A stretch of 64,000 bases of DNA from Streptomyces sp. NBC_00663 (GCF_036226885.1 NZ_CP109027.1:4712001-4776000); one strand, 5' to 3'; shown: positions 27,050 to 35,896, numbered from the stretch's first letter. The notes: generated by a model not told the origin, from the sequence alone. Numbers and translations: made by a program.

Positions 27050-27816
27050 CGGTCGCCTCCCACCTGGTCGGCCCGCGTGACCGACCACCAGGGAAGCTCG
27101 CGGTAGGCGGGCTTGTCGGAGACCTGTTCCTGGCTCCACTCGGGCGGCCGCACGTTCGTGGACACGGACCGGACCTGCACCCGCTCGACGCTCCCGCCGC
27201 GCCCCGCCGCGTCGTCCCGGTCAAGGCGCATCACCACGATCCGGCGCAGATACGTCTCCGACAGCGCGCCGCGCAGCCCGACGGGCCGGTTGTCGGCGCC
27301 GTGGGTGGCGGAGAAGAAGTCCCAAGCCCGGCGCAGCTCGTTCTGCTGGGTGTGGCTGGGCAGCAGATTGCCGTCGATGGCCCGGCCGTCCTCGGCGGAC
27401 AGGTCGTACCAGCCGGTGGTCCGGACGGTGCCGTCGGCGGCCAGGATCTGGGCGCGCACCTGGACGGCGATGTTCTGCTGTAGCGGGTTCGGCGCGAACA
27501 GCTTCCAGTTCTGCTCGAACTCGGGGTAGATCCAGTCGTCGATCGCCCTGCCGTGCTGCTTGGTGACCGCGTTCGCGGGCGCGACGTGCAGGAACGTCAT
27601 CCCCAGATGCACACAGACGGTGACCGCCACGATCGCGAGGGCCAGCGCGGCACCGATCTGGTAGCGGAGGGACAGCGCGGCGACGCCGGTCCGGGGGTCG
27701 GCGGGCGCGGGCGGGAGGTGCGGCAGCGGCGGAGGTGCCGGCTCGGCCGGCGGCACGGGGGCACGCGGCTCGTCGGCCCCCAGCGGGGCCTCCGAGCCTG
27801 TGTCGTACGCGTCCAT
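27046..27816 (-). CDS. DUF5819 family protein, partner of the HTTM protein
   Basis: 256 residues from the ATG at 27816. A Pro/Ala-rich cytoplasmic leader of about 50 residues is followed by one membrane helix (GAALALAIVAVTVCVHLGMT). The outer domain has the DUF5819 stretch YPEFEQNWKLFAPNPLQQNI and ends near ELPWWSVTRADQ. Its function is unknown. It is the first gene of the DUF5819-HTTM-methyltransferase operon and diverges from paaA, sharing the region with the paaA operator. Confidence 0.8.
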   Translation of the reverse strand: MDAYDTGSEAPLGADEPRAPVPPAEPAPPPLPHLPPAPADPRTGVAALSLRYQIGAALALAIVAVTVCVHLGMTFLHVAPANAVTKQHGRAIDDWIYPEFEQNWKLFAPNPLQQNIAVQVRAQILAADGTVRTTGWYDLSAEDGRAIDGNLLPSHTQQNELRRAWDFFSATHGADNRPVGLRGALSETYLRRIVVMRLDRDDAAGRGGSVERVQVRSVSTNVRPPEWSQEQVSDKPAYRELPWWSVTRADQVGGDR

Positions 27817-27937
27817 TCCGCCCCGTTTCCCGATGTCCGGTCCCTGTCCGGGCCAACCGCGCCCACCGCACCGCACGGCACTCGCAGGCGAACGGTACTC
27901 AGGCCCGCCCGCCGGGCACAGAGGCTATCCACAGCGG

Positions 27938-27991
27938 TTGACACCTTACGGCGCCCGGCACACCATGGATGCGACGAACCGAACGATCGGT
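27938..27991 (+). promoter_or_regulatory. paaABCDE promoter element with PaaR-type operator
   Basis: TTGACA at 27938-27943 is a perfect -35-like hexamer. Downstream, ACCGAACGATCGGT at 27978-27991 repeats the ACCGNNCGNNCGGT dyad seen before paaN. The paaA start follows at 28034. The position near the expected transcription start fits a repressor site relieved by phenylacetyl-CoA. The -10 hexamer is not clear. Confidence 0.7.
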
Positions 27992-28033
27992 CGGGAGCGT
28001 GTTCCGGGCAGCGACCGGGGCCAAGGGGGCCAC

Positions 28034-29020
28034 ATGGCAACAGCAGCACAGGCGTACGACAGGCCGGACGCCGCCGGTCAGGACGGTTACGAGCGCGCCT
28101 TCGACGCCGCCGTGGCCGCCGACGAGCGCATCGAGCCGCGCGACTGGATGCCGGACGCCTACCGCGCGACACTGGTCCGCCAGATCGCCCAGCACGCCCA
28201 CTCCGAGATCATCGGCATGCAGCCGGAGGCCAACTGGATCACGCGCGCGCCGAGCCTGCGCCGCAAGGCCATCCTGATGGCCAAGGTCCAGGACGAGGCC
28301 GGGCACGGCCTGTACCTCTACAGCGCCGCCGAGACCCTCGGCACCGGCCGTGACGAGCTGCTCGACAAGCTCCACTCCGGCCGCCAGAAGTACTCCTCGA
28401 TCTTCAACTACCCGACCCTGACCTGGGCGGACGTCGGCGCGATCGGCTGGCTCGTGGACGGCGCCGCGATCACCAACCAGGTCCCCCTGTGCCGCTGCTC
28501 CTACGGCCCCTACGCGCGCGCGATGGTCCGCATCTGCAAGGAGGAGTCCTTCCACCAGCGCCAGGGCTACGAACTGCTGCTGGCCCTCAGCAAGGGCACC
28601 CCCGAGCAGCACGCGATGGCGCAGGACGCGGTGGACCGCTGGTGGTGGCCGTCGCTGATGATGTTCGGCCCGCCCGACGACGAGTCGGCGCACTCCGCGC
28701 AGTCGATGGCCTGGAAGATCAAGCGGCACTCCAACGACGAGCTGCGCCAGCGCTTCGTCGACATCTGCGTCCCGCAGGCGGAGTCCCTCGGCCTGACCCT
28801 CCCCGACCCGGACCTGAAGTGGAACGAGGAACGGGGACAGCACGACTTCGGCCCGATCGACTGGACCGAGTTCAAGAACGTCCTCAAGGGCAACGGCCCC
28901 TGCAACGAACAACGGATCACCCAGCGCAGGCGGGCCCACGAAGAGGGCGCCTGGGTGCGGGAGGCGGCGGCGGCCTACGCCGCCAAGCACGGCAACGGGA
29001 CGGGAGAGCAGCAGGCATGA
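28034..29020 (+). CDS. paaA: 1,2-phenylacetyl-CoA epoxidase, catalytic subunit A
   Basis: 328 residues. It is a ferritin-like diiron protein with iron-site helices carrying QIAQHAHSEIIGM, KVQDEAGHGLYLYSAAE and KEESFHQRQGYELL (the E/ExxH pairs). It epoxidises the ring of phenylacetyl-CoA in complex with PaaC, fed with electrons by PaaE. The start is the ATG at 28034 after GGGGGC; the longer ORF upstream crosses the operator. It is the first gene of the paaABCDE operon. Confidence 0.95.
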   Translation: MATAAQAYDRPDAAGQDGYERAFDAAVAADERIEPRDWMPDAYRATLVRQIAQHAHSEIIGMQPEANWITRAPSLRRKAILMAKVQDEAGHGLYLYSAAETLGTGRDELLDKLHSGRQKYSSIFNYPTLTWADVGAIGWLVDGAAITNQVPLCRCSYGPYARAMVRICKEESFHQRQGYELLLALSKGTPEQHAMAQDAVDRWWWPSLMMFGPPDDESAHSAQSMAWKIKRHSNDELRQRFVDICVPQAESLGLTLPDPDLKWNEERGQHDFGPIDWTEFKNVLKGNGPCNEQRITQRRRAHEEGAWVREAAAAYAAKHGNGTGEQQA

Positions 29021-29304
29021 CGAACACCGACTGGCCCCTGTGGGAGGTCTTCGTGCGCTCGCGCCGCGGCCTCTCGCACACCCACGCCGGCAGCCTGCAC
29101 GCCCCGGACGCGGAACTCGCCCTGCGCAACGCCCGCGACCTGTACACCCGGCGCGGCGAGGGCGTCTCGATCTGGGTCGTCCCGTCGACCGCGATCACCG
29201 CGTCCTCCCCGGACGAGAAGGACCCCTTCTTCGAACCGGCCGCCGACAAGCCGTACCGCCATCCCACGTTCTACGAGATCCCGGACGGGGTGAAGCACCT
29301 GTGA
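29017..29304 (+). CDS. paaB: 1,2-phenylacetyl-CoA epoxidase subunit PaaB
   Basis: 95 residues, the usual length. It has the typical start WPLWEVFVRSRRGLSHTHAGS and the end PYRHPTFYEIPDGVKHL. PaaB bridges the PaaAC heterodimers in the epoxidase complex. Its ATG overlaps the paaA stop (ATGA) and its stop overlaps the paaC GTG, so translation is coupled. Confidence 0.95.
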   Translation: MTNTDWPLWEVFVRSRRGLSHTHAGSLHAPDAELALRNARDLYTRRGEGVSIWVVPSTAITASSPDEKDPFFEPAADKPYRHPTFYEIPDGVKHL

Positions 29305-30035
29305 CCGCCGATGTGACCCTCGACGCGACCACCCGCACCGCCGCCCTGGCCCTCGGTGACGACGCGCTGATCCTCTCCCACCGCCTCGGCGAATGGGCCG
29401 GTCACGCGCCCGTGCTGGAGGAGGAGGTCGCCCTCGCCAACATCGCCCTGGACCTGCTCGGCCAGGCCCGCGTGCTGCTGTCGATGGTGGGCGACGAGGA
29501 CGAACTGGCGTATCTGCGCGAGGAGCGCGCCTTCCGCAACCTCCAGCTGGTGGAGCAGCCGAACGGCGACTTCGCCCACACCATCGCCCGCCAGCTGTAC
29601 TTCTCCACCTACCAGCACCTGATGTACGCCGAACTGGCCGCCGGAGAGGGCCCGTTCGCACCGCTCGCCGCGAAGGCCGTCAAGGAGGTCGCCTACCACC
29701 GCGACCACGCCGAGCAGTGGACGCTGCGGCTCGGCGACGGCACCGACGAGAGCCGGGAGCGGATGCTGCGGGCGTGCGACGCGCTGTGGCGGTTCACCGG
29801 CGAGATGTTCCAGCCTCTGGAGGGCCTCGACATCGACGGGACGGCCCTGGACGCGGCGTGGCTCGCCGCCGTGACGGCCGTCCTCGGCCGCGCCGGCCTG
29901 CCGGTCCCCGACGGACCGCGCACGGGCGCGTGGACGGCCGGTGCGGGCCGGCAGGGCCTGCACACCGAGTCCTTCGGACGGATGCTCGCCGAGATGCAGC
30001 ATCTGCACCGCAGCCACCCGGGGGCGTCATGGTGA
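29301..30035 (+). CDS. paaC: 1,2-phenylacetyl-CoA epoxidase, structural subunit PaaC
   Basis: 244 residues from the GTG at 29301, inside the paaB stop. It is a ferritin-like fold related to PaaA but without a full set of iron ligands, with LSHRLGEWAGHAPVLEEEVA and LYFSTYQHLMYAEL as family blocks. It forms the stable heterodimer with PaaA and is not itself an oxygenase. It ends 7 bp inside paaD. Confidence 0.94.
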   Translation: MTADVTLDATTRTAALALGDDALILSHRLGEWAGHAPVLEEEVALANIALDLLGQARVLLSMVGDEDELAYLREERAFRNLQLVEQPNGDFAHTIARQLYFSTYQHLMYAELAAGEGPFAPLAAKAVKEVAYHRDHAEQWTLRLGDGTDESRERMLRACDALWRFTGEMFQPLEGLDIDGTALDAAWLAAVTAVLGRAGLPVPDGPRTGAWTAGAGRQGLHTESFGRMLAEMQHLHRSHPGASW

Positions 30036-30550
30036 CCGCGACCCCGCTGGAGGCGGAACTCCTGGAGATCGCCGGCGCTGTCCCCGACCCCGAACTGCCG
30101 GTGCTCACCCTCCAGGAGCTCGGCGTCGTCCGCGCGGTGCACGCTCACGACACCGACTCCGTCGAGGTCGAACTGACCCCGACCTACACCGGCTGCCCGG
30201 CCATCGAGGCGATGTCCCTCGACATAGAGCGGGCCCTGCGGGCCCACGGCGTCCAGGACGTCACCGTGCGCACGGTGCTCGCGCCCGCCTGGTCGACGGA
30301 CGACATCACCCCCGAAGGCCGCCGCAAACTGGAGGAGTTCGGCATAGCTCCCCCGCGCGTACAGCGGACCGCGGGACCGGTCCCCCTGCCCCTTGGCGCC
30401 ACCCGCACCCTCACCGCGCCGCCCGTCCACTGCCCGCACTGCGGCTGTGCCGACACCGAACTGCTCAGCCGCTTCTCCTCCACCGCGTGCAAGGCGCTGC
30501 GCCGCTGCCTCGCCTGCCGTGAACCGTTCGACCACTTCAAGGAGTTGTGA
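30029..30550 (+). CDS. paaD: Phenylacetate epoxidase assembly factor PaaD
   Basis: 173 residues from the ATG at 30029 (a GTG at 30032 is adjacent). The N-terminal half is a MIP18/DUF59 domain (AVPDPELPVLTLQELGVV, PTYTGCPAIEAM with the reactive Cys). The C-terminal half is a zinc-ribbon-like segment (CPHCG, then CKALRRCLACREPF). PaaD is thought to mature the Fe-S centre of PaaE or the diiron site. It overlaps paaC by 7 bp and abuts paaE. Confidence 0.93.
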   Translation: MVTATPLEAELLEIAGAVPDPELPVLTLQELGVVRAVHAHDTDSVEVELTPTYTGCPAIEAMSLDIERALRAHGVQDVTVRTVLAPAWSTDDITPEGRRKLEEFGIAPPRVQRTAGPVPLPLGATRTLTAPPVHCPHCGCADTELLSRFSSTACKALRRCLACREPFDHFKEL

Positions 30551-31608
30551 TGGCCCGCTTCCACGCGCTCCCGGTGGCGGCGGTCGACCGGCTCACCGAC
30601 GACTCCGTGGCCCTCACCTTCACCGTGCCGCCGGAACTCGCCGAGGAGTACCGCCACGCCGCGGGCCAGCACCTCGCCCTGCGGCGCCGGGCCGACGGCA
30701 CGGAGATCCGCCGCACGTACTCGATCTGCTCCCCGGCCCCGGGCGACGAGGCTCCCCGTCAACTCCGGGTCGGTGTACGGCTGGTGGAGGGCGGCGCGTT
30801 CTCGACGTACGCGCTCAAGGAGATCAACGTCGGCGACGAGGTGGAGGTGATGACCCCGGCGGGCCGCTTCACGCTCGCCCCCGCGCCCGGTCTGTACGCC
30901 GCGATCGTCGGCGGCAGCGGCATCACGCCGGTGCTGTCGATCGTCTCGACGCTGCTCGCGCGTGAGCCGAAGGCCCGGTTCTGCCTGATCCGCAGCGACC
31001 GTACGGCGGCCTCGACGATGTTCCTGGACGAGGTCGCCGACCTGAAGGACCGCTACCCCGAGCGGTTCCAGCTGGTGACGGTGCTGTCCCGGGAGGAGCA
31101 GCAGGCCGGCCTGCCGTCCGGGCGGCTCGACCGGGAGCGGCTGACCGGACTGCTGCCCGCGCTGCTGCCGGTGGCCGACGTGGCGGGCTGGTTCCTGTGC
31201 GGGCCGTTCGGTCTGGTGCAGGGCGCGGAGCGGGCCCTGAAGGACCTCGGTGTCCCGCGCGCCCGCATCCACGAGGAGATCTTCCACGTCGACGCGGGCA
31301 CCCCCACCGCGCCGACGGCTCCCACGCCCGCGCACAGCACGGTCACCGCCCGCCTCGACGGCCGCGGCGGCACCTGGCCCGTCCAGGACGGCGAGTCCCT
31401 CCTGGAGACGGTCCTGCGCAACCGCCCCGACGCCCCCTACGCCTGCAAGGGCGGGGTGTGCGGCACCTGCCGGGCCTTCCTCGTCGCCGGCGAGGTCCGC
31501 ATGGACCGCAACTTCGCGCTGGAGCCGGAGGAGACGGAGGCCGGCTATGTGCTGGCCTGCCAGTCGCATCCGGCGACGGAGAAGGTGGAGCTGGACTTCG
31601 ACCGGTAG
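30550..31608 (+). CDS. paaE: Phenylacetate epoxidase reductase PaaE
   Basis: 352 residues from the ATG at 30550, which shares its A with the paaD stop; a GTG at 30547 is the alternative. It has an FAD-binding barrel (RRTYSICS), an NAD(P) domain (IVGGSGITPVLSIVST, WFLCGPFGLVQG) and a C-terminal plant-type [2Fe-2S] ferredoxin with CKGGVCGTC and a fourth Cys in VLACQ. It passes NADPH electrons to PaaA. It is the last gene of the operon. paaK, paaG, paaF and paaJ are not in the window. Confidence 0.94.
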   Translation: MARFHALPVAAVDRLTDDSVALTFTVPPELAEEYRHAAGQHLALRRRADGTEIRRTYSICSPAPGDEAPRQLRVGVRLVEGGAFSTYALKEINVGDEVEVMTPAGRFTLAPAPGLYAAIVGGSGITPVLSIVSTLLAREPKARFCLIRSDRTAASTMFLDEVADLKDRYPERFQLVTVLSREEQQAGLPSGRLDRERLTGLLPALLPVADVAGWFLCGPFGLVQGAERALKDLGVPRARIHEEIFHVDAGTPTAPTAPTPAHSTVTARLDGRGGTWPVQDGESLLETVLRNRPDAPYACKGGVCGTCRAFLVAGEVRMDRNFALEPEETEAGYVLACQSHPATEKVELDFDR

Positions 31609-31644
31609 CCGTCAGGCGGGCGGTGCCGCGCCGTTCCCTTCTTC

Positions 31645-31674
31645 TAGAACCTGTTCTATCTTGACGGACCGTCA
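31645..31674. promoter_or_regulatory. Two adjacent palindromes upstream of the acyl-CoA dehydrogenase gene
   Basis: TAGAACCTGTTCTA (31645-31658) has dyad TAGAAC/GTTCTA and fits the KstR-type motif TNNAACNNGTTNNA. It is followed after 3 bases by TGACGGACCGTCA (31662-31674), a second dyad of different sequence. Both precede the GTG start at 31735. TetR-family control of a lipid-catabolism gene is likely; the regulator is not in the window. Confidence 0.6.
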
Positions 31675-31734
31675 GATCGGTGCCGCGGGATCAGCCGCGG
31701 CACCGACCGGCCGACCGTCGGGAGGACAGCAACC

Positions 31735-32868
31735 GTGGACTTCACCTTCACCGAGGAGCAGCAGGCGGCGGCCGAGGCGGCACGCGGGGTGTTCGCCGGG
31801 GTCGCACCGGACGCGGTCCCCAGCCCCGCGCTGGCCGTGGGCGCCGTCGCCGACACTTTCGACCGCGCCCTGTGGAAGAAGCTCGCGGACGCGGACCTGC
31901 TCAGCCTGCTGACGGCCACCGAGCACGGCGGGGCGGGCCTGGACGCCGTCGCCCTGTGCCTGGTGCTGAGCGAGTCGGCGAAGGTGCTGGCCCGGGTGCC
32001 GCTCCTGGAGAGCAGCGCCGCCCTGGCCGCCGTACAGGCTTATGGCACCGAGGAGTTGAAGTCCGCCCTGCTGGAGCGGGCGGGCCGCGGTGAGGTGGTC
32101 CTCACGGTCGCCGCGAGCGGCCGCACCGGCCACGACCCGGCCGAACTCGCCGTGACCGCACGCCAGAAGGGCGCCGAGTGGATCCTGGACGGACTCCAGA
32201 CGGCGGTGCCGTGGGCGTACGACGCCGACCTCGTCGCCGTACCCGCGCACACCGCGTCCGGGCACACGGTGCTCGCGCTGGTGGCACCGGGAAGCGAAGG
32301 GGTGACGCTCGCCGAGCAGTTCTCCACGACGGGGGAGCGGCTGGGCGAACTGCACCTGGAGTCGGCGCGGATCACGGCACGGTACGTCCTCGACGCGGAC
32401 GGCGCCTGGGAGTCGCTGCGCCAGCTACTGACCGTCGGCACCTGTGCGCTGGCGCTCGGGCTCGGTCGCCAGGTGCTCCGGATGACCGGCGAATACACCG
32501 GCAAGCGGGAGCAGTTCGGGTTCCCGGTCGCCACCTTCCAGGCGGTCGCCGTGCAGGCCGCCGACCGCTACATCGACCTGAAGGCCATGGAGGCCACCCT
32601 GTGGCAGGCCGCCTGGCGGCTCGGCTCCGGCACGCACGGGACGCTGCCCGTCTCCGGTGAGGTGGCCGTCGCCAAGATCTGGGCCGCGGACGGCGTACGA
32701 CGGGTCGTGCAGACGGCACAGCATCTGCACGGCGGCTTCGGCGCCGACGTCGACTACCCGCTGCACCGCTACCACGCCTGGGCCAAGCACCTGGAGCTGT
32801 CCCTCGGCCCGGCCGCGGCCCACGAGGAAGCCCTCGGCGACCTGCTGGCGGCCCACCCGCTGGGCTGA
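31735..32868 (+). CDS. Acyl-CoA dehydrogenase family protein
   Basis: 377 residues from a GTG. It has the start MDFTFTEEQQAAAEAARGVF and the C-terminal helical domain TGKREQFGFPVATFQAVAVQ with QTAQHLHGGFGADVDYPLHR, the FAD-contacting block. It resembles FadE-like or steroid-side-chain dehydrogenases that often work as alpha/beta pairs. No partner gene is adjacent. The acyl substrate is unknown. The two upstream palindromes suggest fatty-acid- or sterol-related control. Confidence 0.85.
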   Translation: MDFTFTEEQQAAAEAARGVFAGVAPDAVPSPALAVGAVADTFDRALWKKLADADLLSLLTATEHGGAGLDAVALCLVLSESAKVLARVPLLESSAALAAVQAYGTEELKSALLERAGRGEVVLTVAASGRTGHDPAELAVTARQKGAEWILDGLQTAVPWAYDADLVAVPAHTASGHTVLALVAPGSEGVTLAEQFSTTGERLGELHLESARITARYVLDADGAWESLRQLLTVGTCALALGLGRQVLRMTGEYTGKREQFGFPVATFQAVAVQAADRYIDLKAMEATLWQAAWRLGSGTHGTLPVSGEVAVAKIWAADGVRRVVQTAQHLHGGFGADVDYPLHRYHAWAKHLELSLGPAAAHEEALGDLLAAHPLG

Positions 32869-32892
32869 CGCGCCCTCGGGGGCCCGGGTCGG

Positions 32893-33240
32893 CTACAGGA
32901 CGAAGGCGGGCGAGCCGTTGTCCGTCACCATCGGCCGACCCGCGCCTTCCCAGGCCAGCATGCCGCCGTCGATGTTCACCGCGTCGATGTCCTGCTGCAC
33001 CAGATACTGCGTGACCTGCGCGGAACGGCCGCCGACGCGGCACATCACATAGGCGCGCCGCCCCTCGGCCACCGCCTCGGTGACCTCGCCGAACCGGGCC
33101 ACGAAGCCGCTCATGGGAACGTGCAGCGCGCCCTCGACGTGCCCGGCGGCCCATTCATCGGCCTCACGGACGTCCAGAACGAGAGCGTCGGCCGGCACAC
33201 CGGCGACGTCGACCGAGGGCAAAGCAGCTCCGAAACTCAT
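32893..33240 (-). CDS. Single-domain rhodanese-like sulfurtransferase
   Basis: 115 residues from the ATG at 33240. It shows LVLDVREADEWAAGHVEGA and the active loop CRVGGRS with the persulfide-carrying cysteine. A GlpE-like cytoplasmic sulfur carrier or thiosulfate sulfurtransferase is likely. It is convergent with the acyl-CoA dehydrogenase gene and stands alone. Confidence 0.9.
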   Translation of the reverse strand: MSFGAALPSVDVAGVPADALVLDVREADEWAAGHVEGALHVPMSGFVARFGEVTEAVAEGRRAYVMCRVGGRSAQVTQYLVQQDIDAVNIDGGMLAWEGAGRPMVTDNGSPAFVL

Positions 33241-33329
33241 GAGCCCGAGGCTACCTGAGGGCTCCCGTCCCCCAGCCGCCCCGCCCGTCACCGATGCCTG
33301 GCCACGCCGGGGCGCGCCGCCCACGACGG

Positions 33330-34175
33330 CTACTGCCCCCGCAGCTCCACCAGCTCGCGCTCCCGCTCGGCGACCTGCGTCAGCAGCTGCTCGGCGATCT
33401 CCTCCAGGAGCCGGTCGGGGTCGTCCGGGGCGAGGCGCAGCATCGCGCCGATCGCGCTCTCCTCCAGCTCCCGTGCGACGACGGTCAGCAGCTCCTTGCG
33501 CTGGGCGAGCCATTCGAGGCGAGCGTAGAGCTCCTCGCTCTCGGACGGCTGCTGCTCCGGCGGCTTGGGGCCGGCCGCCCACTCCTCGGCGAGTTCCCGC
33601 AGCAGTGGCTCGTCGCCCCGCCCGTAGGCGGCGTTGACGCGGGTGATGAACTCCTCGCGCCGCGCCCGCTCGGTCTCGTCCTGGGCCAGGTCGGGGTGGG
33701 CCTTGCGGGCCAGCTCGCGGTAGAGCTTGCGGGCCTCGTCGCTGGGCCGCACCCGCTGCGGGGGCCGCACCTGCTGGTCCGTGAGCATCGCCGCGGCCTC
33801 CGGGAACAGGCCGTCCCCGTCCATCCAGCCGTGGAACAGCTCCTCCACGGCCGGCATCGGCATCACCCGGGCGCGGGCCTCGTCCGCCTTGCGCCGGTCC
33901 TCGGGGTCACCGCTGCGGACGGCCCTGATCTCGGCGATCTCCGCGTCCAGCTCATCGAGCCGGGTGTACATCGGCCCGAGCTTCTGGTGGTGCAGCCGGG
34001 AGAAGTTCTCGACCTCGATCCGGAAGGTCTCCACCGCGATCTCGTACTCGATCAGCGCCTGCTCGGCGGCCCGCACGGCCCGCTCCAGCCGCTCCTCGGG
34101 CCGCGGCGCACCGTCCTCGGGCACCGCCCGCGTCCCGCCGGCGACACCACCCTGCTCAGCTTCCGGGGTCGTCAC
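33330..34175 (-). CDS. J-domain-containing protein
   Basis: About 281 residues from the GTG at 34175 (VTTPEAEQ). The N-terminal half is a charged coiled coil (LERAVRAAEQALIEYEIAVE onward). A J-domain follows near residue 170 with the invariant HPD in ELARKAHPDLAQDE, then another charged helical segment rich in Glu/Arg/Leu to the C terminus. The HPD suggests stimulation of a DnaK ATPase; the client is unknown. A much longer ORF in this frame is not coding beyond the start. Confidence 0.8.
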   Translation of the reverse strand: MTTPEAEQGGVAGGTRAVPEDGAPRPEERLERAVRAAEQALIEYEIAVETFRIEVENFSRLHHQKLGPMYTRLDELDAEIAEIRAVRSGDPEDRRKADEARARVMPMPAVEELFHGWMDGDGLFPEAAAMLTDQQVRPPQRVRPSDEARKLYRELARKAHPDLAQDETERARREEFITRVNAAYGRGDEPLLRELAEEWAAGPKPPEQQPSESEELYARLEWLAQRKELLTVVARELEESAIGAMLRLAPDDPDRLLEEIAEQLLTQVAERERELVELRGQ

Positions 34176-34288
34176 CCGACCAGCGTAGGCCACGGCCGCA
34201 GCGGCGCCCCCGCCACGGCGTACCTCAGCCCCCACGCCCACGCGGCACCGCGAACCCCGCACCGCGCACGTCAGCCCCCACGGGCCTC

Positions 34289-35722
34289 TCAGACGCCCAT
34301 CTCCGCAGGGATCCGCCCCGCCCGCACCGCCGCCACCAGCTCCGCGTGGTCCGCCTCCGTGCGGTCGGCGTAGGCGACGGCGAACGTCGCCATCGCCTCG
34401 TCCAGCTCCTCGTTCTTGCCGCAGTACCCGGCGACGAGGCGCGGGTCGGCGCTGTGGGAGTGGGCGCGGGCCAGGAGCGCGCCGGTCATCCGGCCGTAGT
34501 CGTCTATCTGGTCGGCGGCGAGCGCGGCGGGGTCGACGCTGCCCTTGCGGTTGCGGAACTGCCGCACCTGGAAGGGGCGGCCCTCGACCGTCGTCCAGCC
34601 CAGCAGCATGTCGCTGACGACCTGCATGCGCTTCTGCCCGAGGACCACCCGGCGGCCCTCGTGCCCCTCCGCGGGCGCCTCGAAGCCGGCGGTCACCAGG
34701 TGCGGCAGCAGCGCCGAGGGGCGGGCCTCCTTCACTTGCAGGACCAGCGGTTCGCCACGGTGGTCGAGGAGCAGCACGACGTACGAGCGGGTGCCCACAC
34801 TGCCCGTGCCGACGACGCGGAACGCCACGTCGTGCACCGCGTGCCGGGCCAGCAGCGGCAGACGGTCCTCGGAGAGGGTGTCCAGGTACTCCTCCAGGGC
34901 GCCGGCGACGGCCGCTGCCTCCGCGTCCGGCACCCGCCGCAGCACCGGCGCGGCATCGACGAAGCGGCGCCCGCCGCCCTCGGTCGGCTCGGTCGACTTC
35001 GCCGCGAACCGCCCGCTGGTGTTGGCGCGCGCCTTCTCCGAGACCCGTTCCAGAGTGCCGACCAGGTCGTGGGCGTCGCTGTGGGAGACCAGTTCCTCGT
35101 CCGCGATGGCGTTCCACGCGTCCAGCGCCGGGAGCTTGGCGAGCAGCCGCATGGTGCGGCGGTAGGAACCCACCGCGCCGTGCGCCGCCTGACGGCAGGT
35201 GTCCTCGTCGGCGCCCGCCTCCCGGCCCGCGAGCACCAGCGAGGCGGCGAGCCGCTTGAGGTCCCACTCCCAGGGGCCCGGCACCGTCTCGTCGAAGTCG
35301 TTGAGGTCGATGACGAGGTCGCCGCGCGCGTCCCCGTACAGCCCGAAGTTGGCCGCGTGGGCGTCGCCGCAGATCTGGGCGACGATCCGGGTCATGGGGG
35401 TGCGTGCCAGGTCGTACGCCATGAGGCCGGCGGAGCCGCGCAGGAAGGCGAAGGGCGTGGCCGCCATCCGTCCGACGCGGATCGGGGTGAGCTCGGGCAG
35501 GCGTCCGCGGCTGGACTCCTCGACCGCGCTCACCGCGTCGGGGCGGGAGCCGTCCACGTCGAGGGCGGCATGCGCGCCGCGCGGGATCCTGGCCCGCAGC
35601 GACTTGCCCTCCTCCTTGGGCGAGCCCTGCGCGGGCCAGGCGGCGAAGCCGCGCGCGGGCGGCAGCCTGCGCCCCGCCTCTGAGGAAACCTCCACAGCAG
35701 CTTCCGTACCGACCTCGGTCAC
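34289..35722 (-). CDS. DUF2252 family protein
   Basis: 477 residues from the GTG at 35722, chosen for the GGGAGG eight bases upstream. Typical DUF2252 blocks are visible: RMAATPFAFLRGSAGLMAYD, ICGDAHAANFGLYG (kinase-like HGD-type loop), IDLNDFDETVPGPWEWDLKR and GYCGKNEELDEAMATFA. The GDAHxxNFG and NDFDE motifs resemble the catalytic and metal sites of the APH/kinase fold, but no activity is established. Single gene. Confidence 0.88.
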   Translation of the reverse strand: MTEVGTEAAVEVSSEAGRRLPPARGFAAWPAQGSPKEEGKSLRARIPRGAHAALDVDGSRPDAVSAVEESSRGRLPELTPIRVGRMAATPFAFLRGSAGLMAYDLARTPMTRIVAQICGDAHAANFGLYGDARGDLVIDLNDFDETVPGPWEWDLKRLAASLVLAGREAGADEDTCRQAAHGAVGSYRRTMRLLAKLPALDAWNAIADEELVSHSDAHDLVGTLERVSEKARANTSGRFAAKSTEPTEGGGRRFVDAAPVLRRVPDAEAAAVAGALEEYLDTLSEDRLPLLARHAVHDVAFRVVGTGSVGTRSYVVLLLDHRGEPLVLQVKEARPSALLPHLVTAGFEAPAEGHEGRRVVLGQKRMQVVSDMLLGWTTVEGRPFQVRQFRNRKGSVDPAALAADQIDDYGRMTGALLARAHSHSADPRLVAGYCGKNEELDEAMATFAVAYADRTEADHAELVAAVRAGRIPAEMGV

Positions 35723-35806
35723 AGCGACCGCCTCCCCCGCACACGCACGCGCCCGAACATCAACTCGTGCAGACCGTACAGCCGGTGGCCGAAACGCGTC
35801 AGACCC

Positions 35807-35835
35807 TGTGGACAACTCCACAGCTGTGGAAAACC
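35807..35835. promoter_or_regulatory. DnaA-box-like pair upstream of the DUF2252 gene
   Basis: TGTGGACAA at 35807-35815 is an exact reverse-strand TTGTCCACA, the Streptomyces DnaA box. A 14-bp palindrome TCCACAGCTGTGGA (35818-35831) continues into TGTGGAAAA, a weaker box. These may titrate DnaA or bind another regulator. Confidence 0.45.
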
Positions 35836-35896
35836 CACCCGACTCCGGCTGCCCCTCAGCAACGGCCCCCGGCTCCCACGCCGCTCCGACCGCCGC

